Below, piece by piece: positions 5,554-5,893 of a DNA stretch of 5,893 bases. How positions within the stretch are numbered: the stretch's first letter is position 1; each line of letters begins with the position of its first letter. Under the pieces are notes generated by a model. It searched no databases, was not told the origin of the DNA, and saw nothing but the letters and a program-made list of their open reading frames with translations. The stretch comes from JBDGYE01 sp039584255 (GTDB taxonomy: Bacteria > Gemmatimonadota > Gemmatimonadetes > Palauibacterales > Palauibacteraceae): positions 1-5,893 of the forward strand of contig JBDGYE010000117.1 in assembly GCA_039584255.1 (NCBI GenBank). Reading direction: 5' to 3'. A program made the translations under genes and the position numbers.

Positions 5554-5893
5554 GACTCCTTGTCGCCGCGCTGGCGCTCGCCCTCGCGGCGCTGGTGGGC
5601 GCCCGGTTCGGCTACCGCACTCGAGCCTCATCGCTCGGAGCTCGACTCTTCTTCGCGTCGGGATCGCACTTCCTGCTGCTTGGGTTGCTCCTGGGTCCTC
5701 ATGTCGCAGGAGTTCTGTCAGAGGAGCTGTTTCTGTCGCTGACTCCGTTCGTAGCCTTGGGGCTGGGGTGGATCGGCCTGACGTTCGGCTTCCAGTTCGA
5801 CCGGGCACTGTTGCGGAACTTTTCGACCAGAGAGCACGCGGTCGCGTTCGGGCAGGCGGCGGTCGCCCTGGCTTTGCTGACAGCATTTGGCCT
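5550..5893 (+). CDS. Cation/proton antiporter-type membrane protein, N-terminal fragment (runs off the right edge)
   Basis: The first 114 residues of a polytopic inner-membrane protein are present and the frame is still open at the window end. Hydrophobic segments lie at about 3-18, 33-53, 61-81 and 97-114. The GLLLGPHV motif at 45-52 and the LGLGWIGLTFGFQFD segment (70-84) resemble the G-LLGP and L-F-GLE-D elements of Kef/NhaA-type monovalent cation:proton antiporters of the CPA2 group, so exchange of Na+ or K+ for H+ is the likely role. The GTG start at 5550 overlaps the TGA of the PII-like gene as GTGA, a strong sign of translational coupling and of joint function. The C-terminal part, which would show whether a TrkA-N or other regulatory domain is attached, is outside the window. 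Family assignment is from a partial sequence and should be held loosely. Confidence 0.7.
   Translation, partial: MRLLVAALALALAALVGARFGYRTRASSLGARLFFASGSHFLLLGLLLGPHVAGVLSEELFLSLTPFVALGLGWIGLTFGFQFDRALLRNFSTREHAVAFGQAAVALALLTAFG

Noticed and set aside
5392..5886. A 164-codon minus-strand frame opposite the PII-like and antiporter genes
   Set aside because: Arg/Pro/Thr-rich shadow of two well-supported overlapping plus-strand genes.

Overview
The window is GC-rich (roughly 60-63% by eye) bacterial chromosomal DNA with dense, mostly housekeeping genes. Codon use, the murA-pgeF-rimP-nusA-ylxQ order and the style of the proteins suggest Gemmatimonadota or a similar GC-rich environmental phylum. 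This placement is an inference, not something the sequence proves. No rRNA, tRNA, insertion sequence, phage gene, attachment site or CRISPR array was seen.

Minus-strand block (4466 down to 1): murA (UDP-GlcNAc enolpyruvyl transferase, with Asp instead of Cys at the catalytic-loop position), then pgeF (multicopper-oxidase-like/DUF152 peptidoglycan editing factor), whose start appears to be a CTG overlapping the murA stop. A gap of about 190 bases follows, holding a candidate promoter, a GC-rich inverted repeat and a strong intrinsic terminator reading towards rimP. Then come rimP (30S maturation), nusA (transcription elongation/termination factor with a long acidic tail) and the first 27 codons of a YlxQ/L7Ae-type RNA-binding protein, cut by the window edge. 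The second half is the classic rimP-nusA-(ylxQ)-infB operon, but without ylxR between nusA and ylxQ.

Divergent intergenic region (4467-4691): holds a promoter with a perfect TTGACA for the plus-strand genes and a weaker candidate for murA.

Plus-strand block (4692 to the right edge): an EIIA-Ntr/fructose-type PTS phosphocarrier domain protein, a diverged PII-like signalling protein, and the N-terminal quarter or so of a cation/proton antiporter-type membrane protein that overlaps the PII-like gene by 4 bases (GTGA). A phosphocarrier, a PII-fold sensor and a transporter in one apparent operon suggest a transporter controlled by two soluble regulators. This is the most interesting part of the window.
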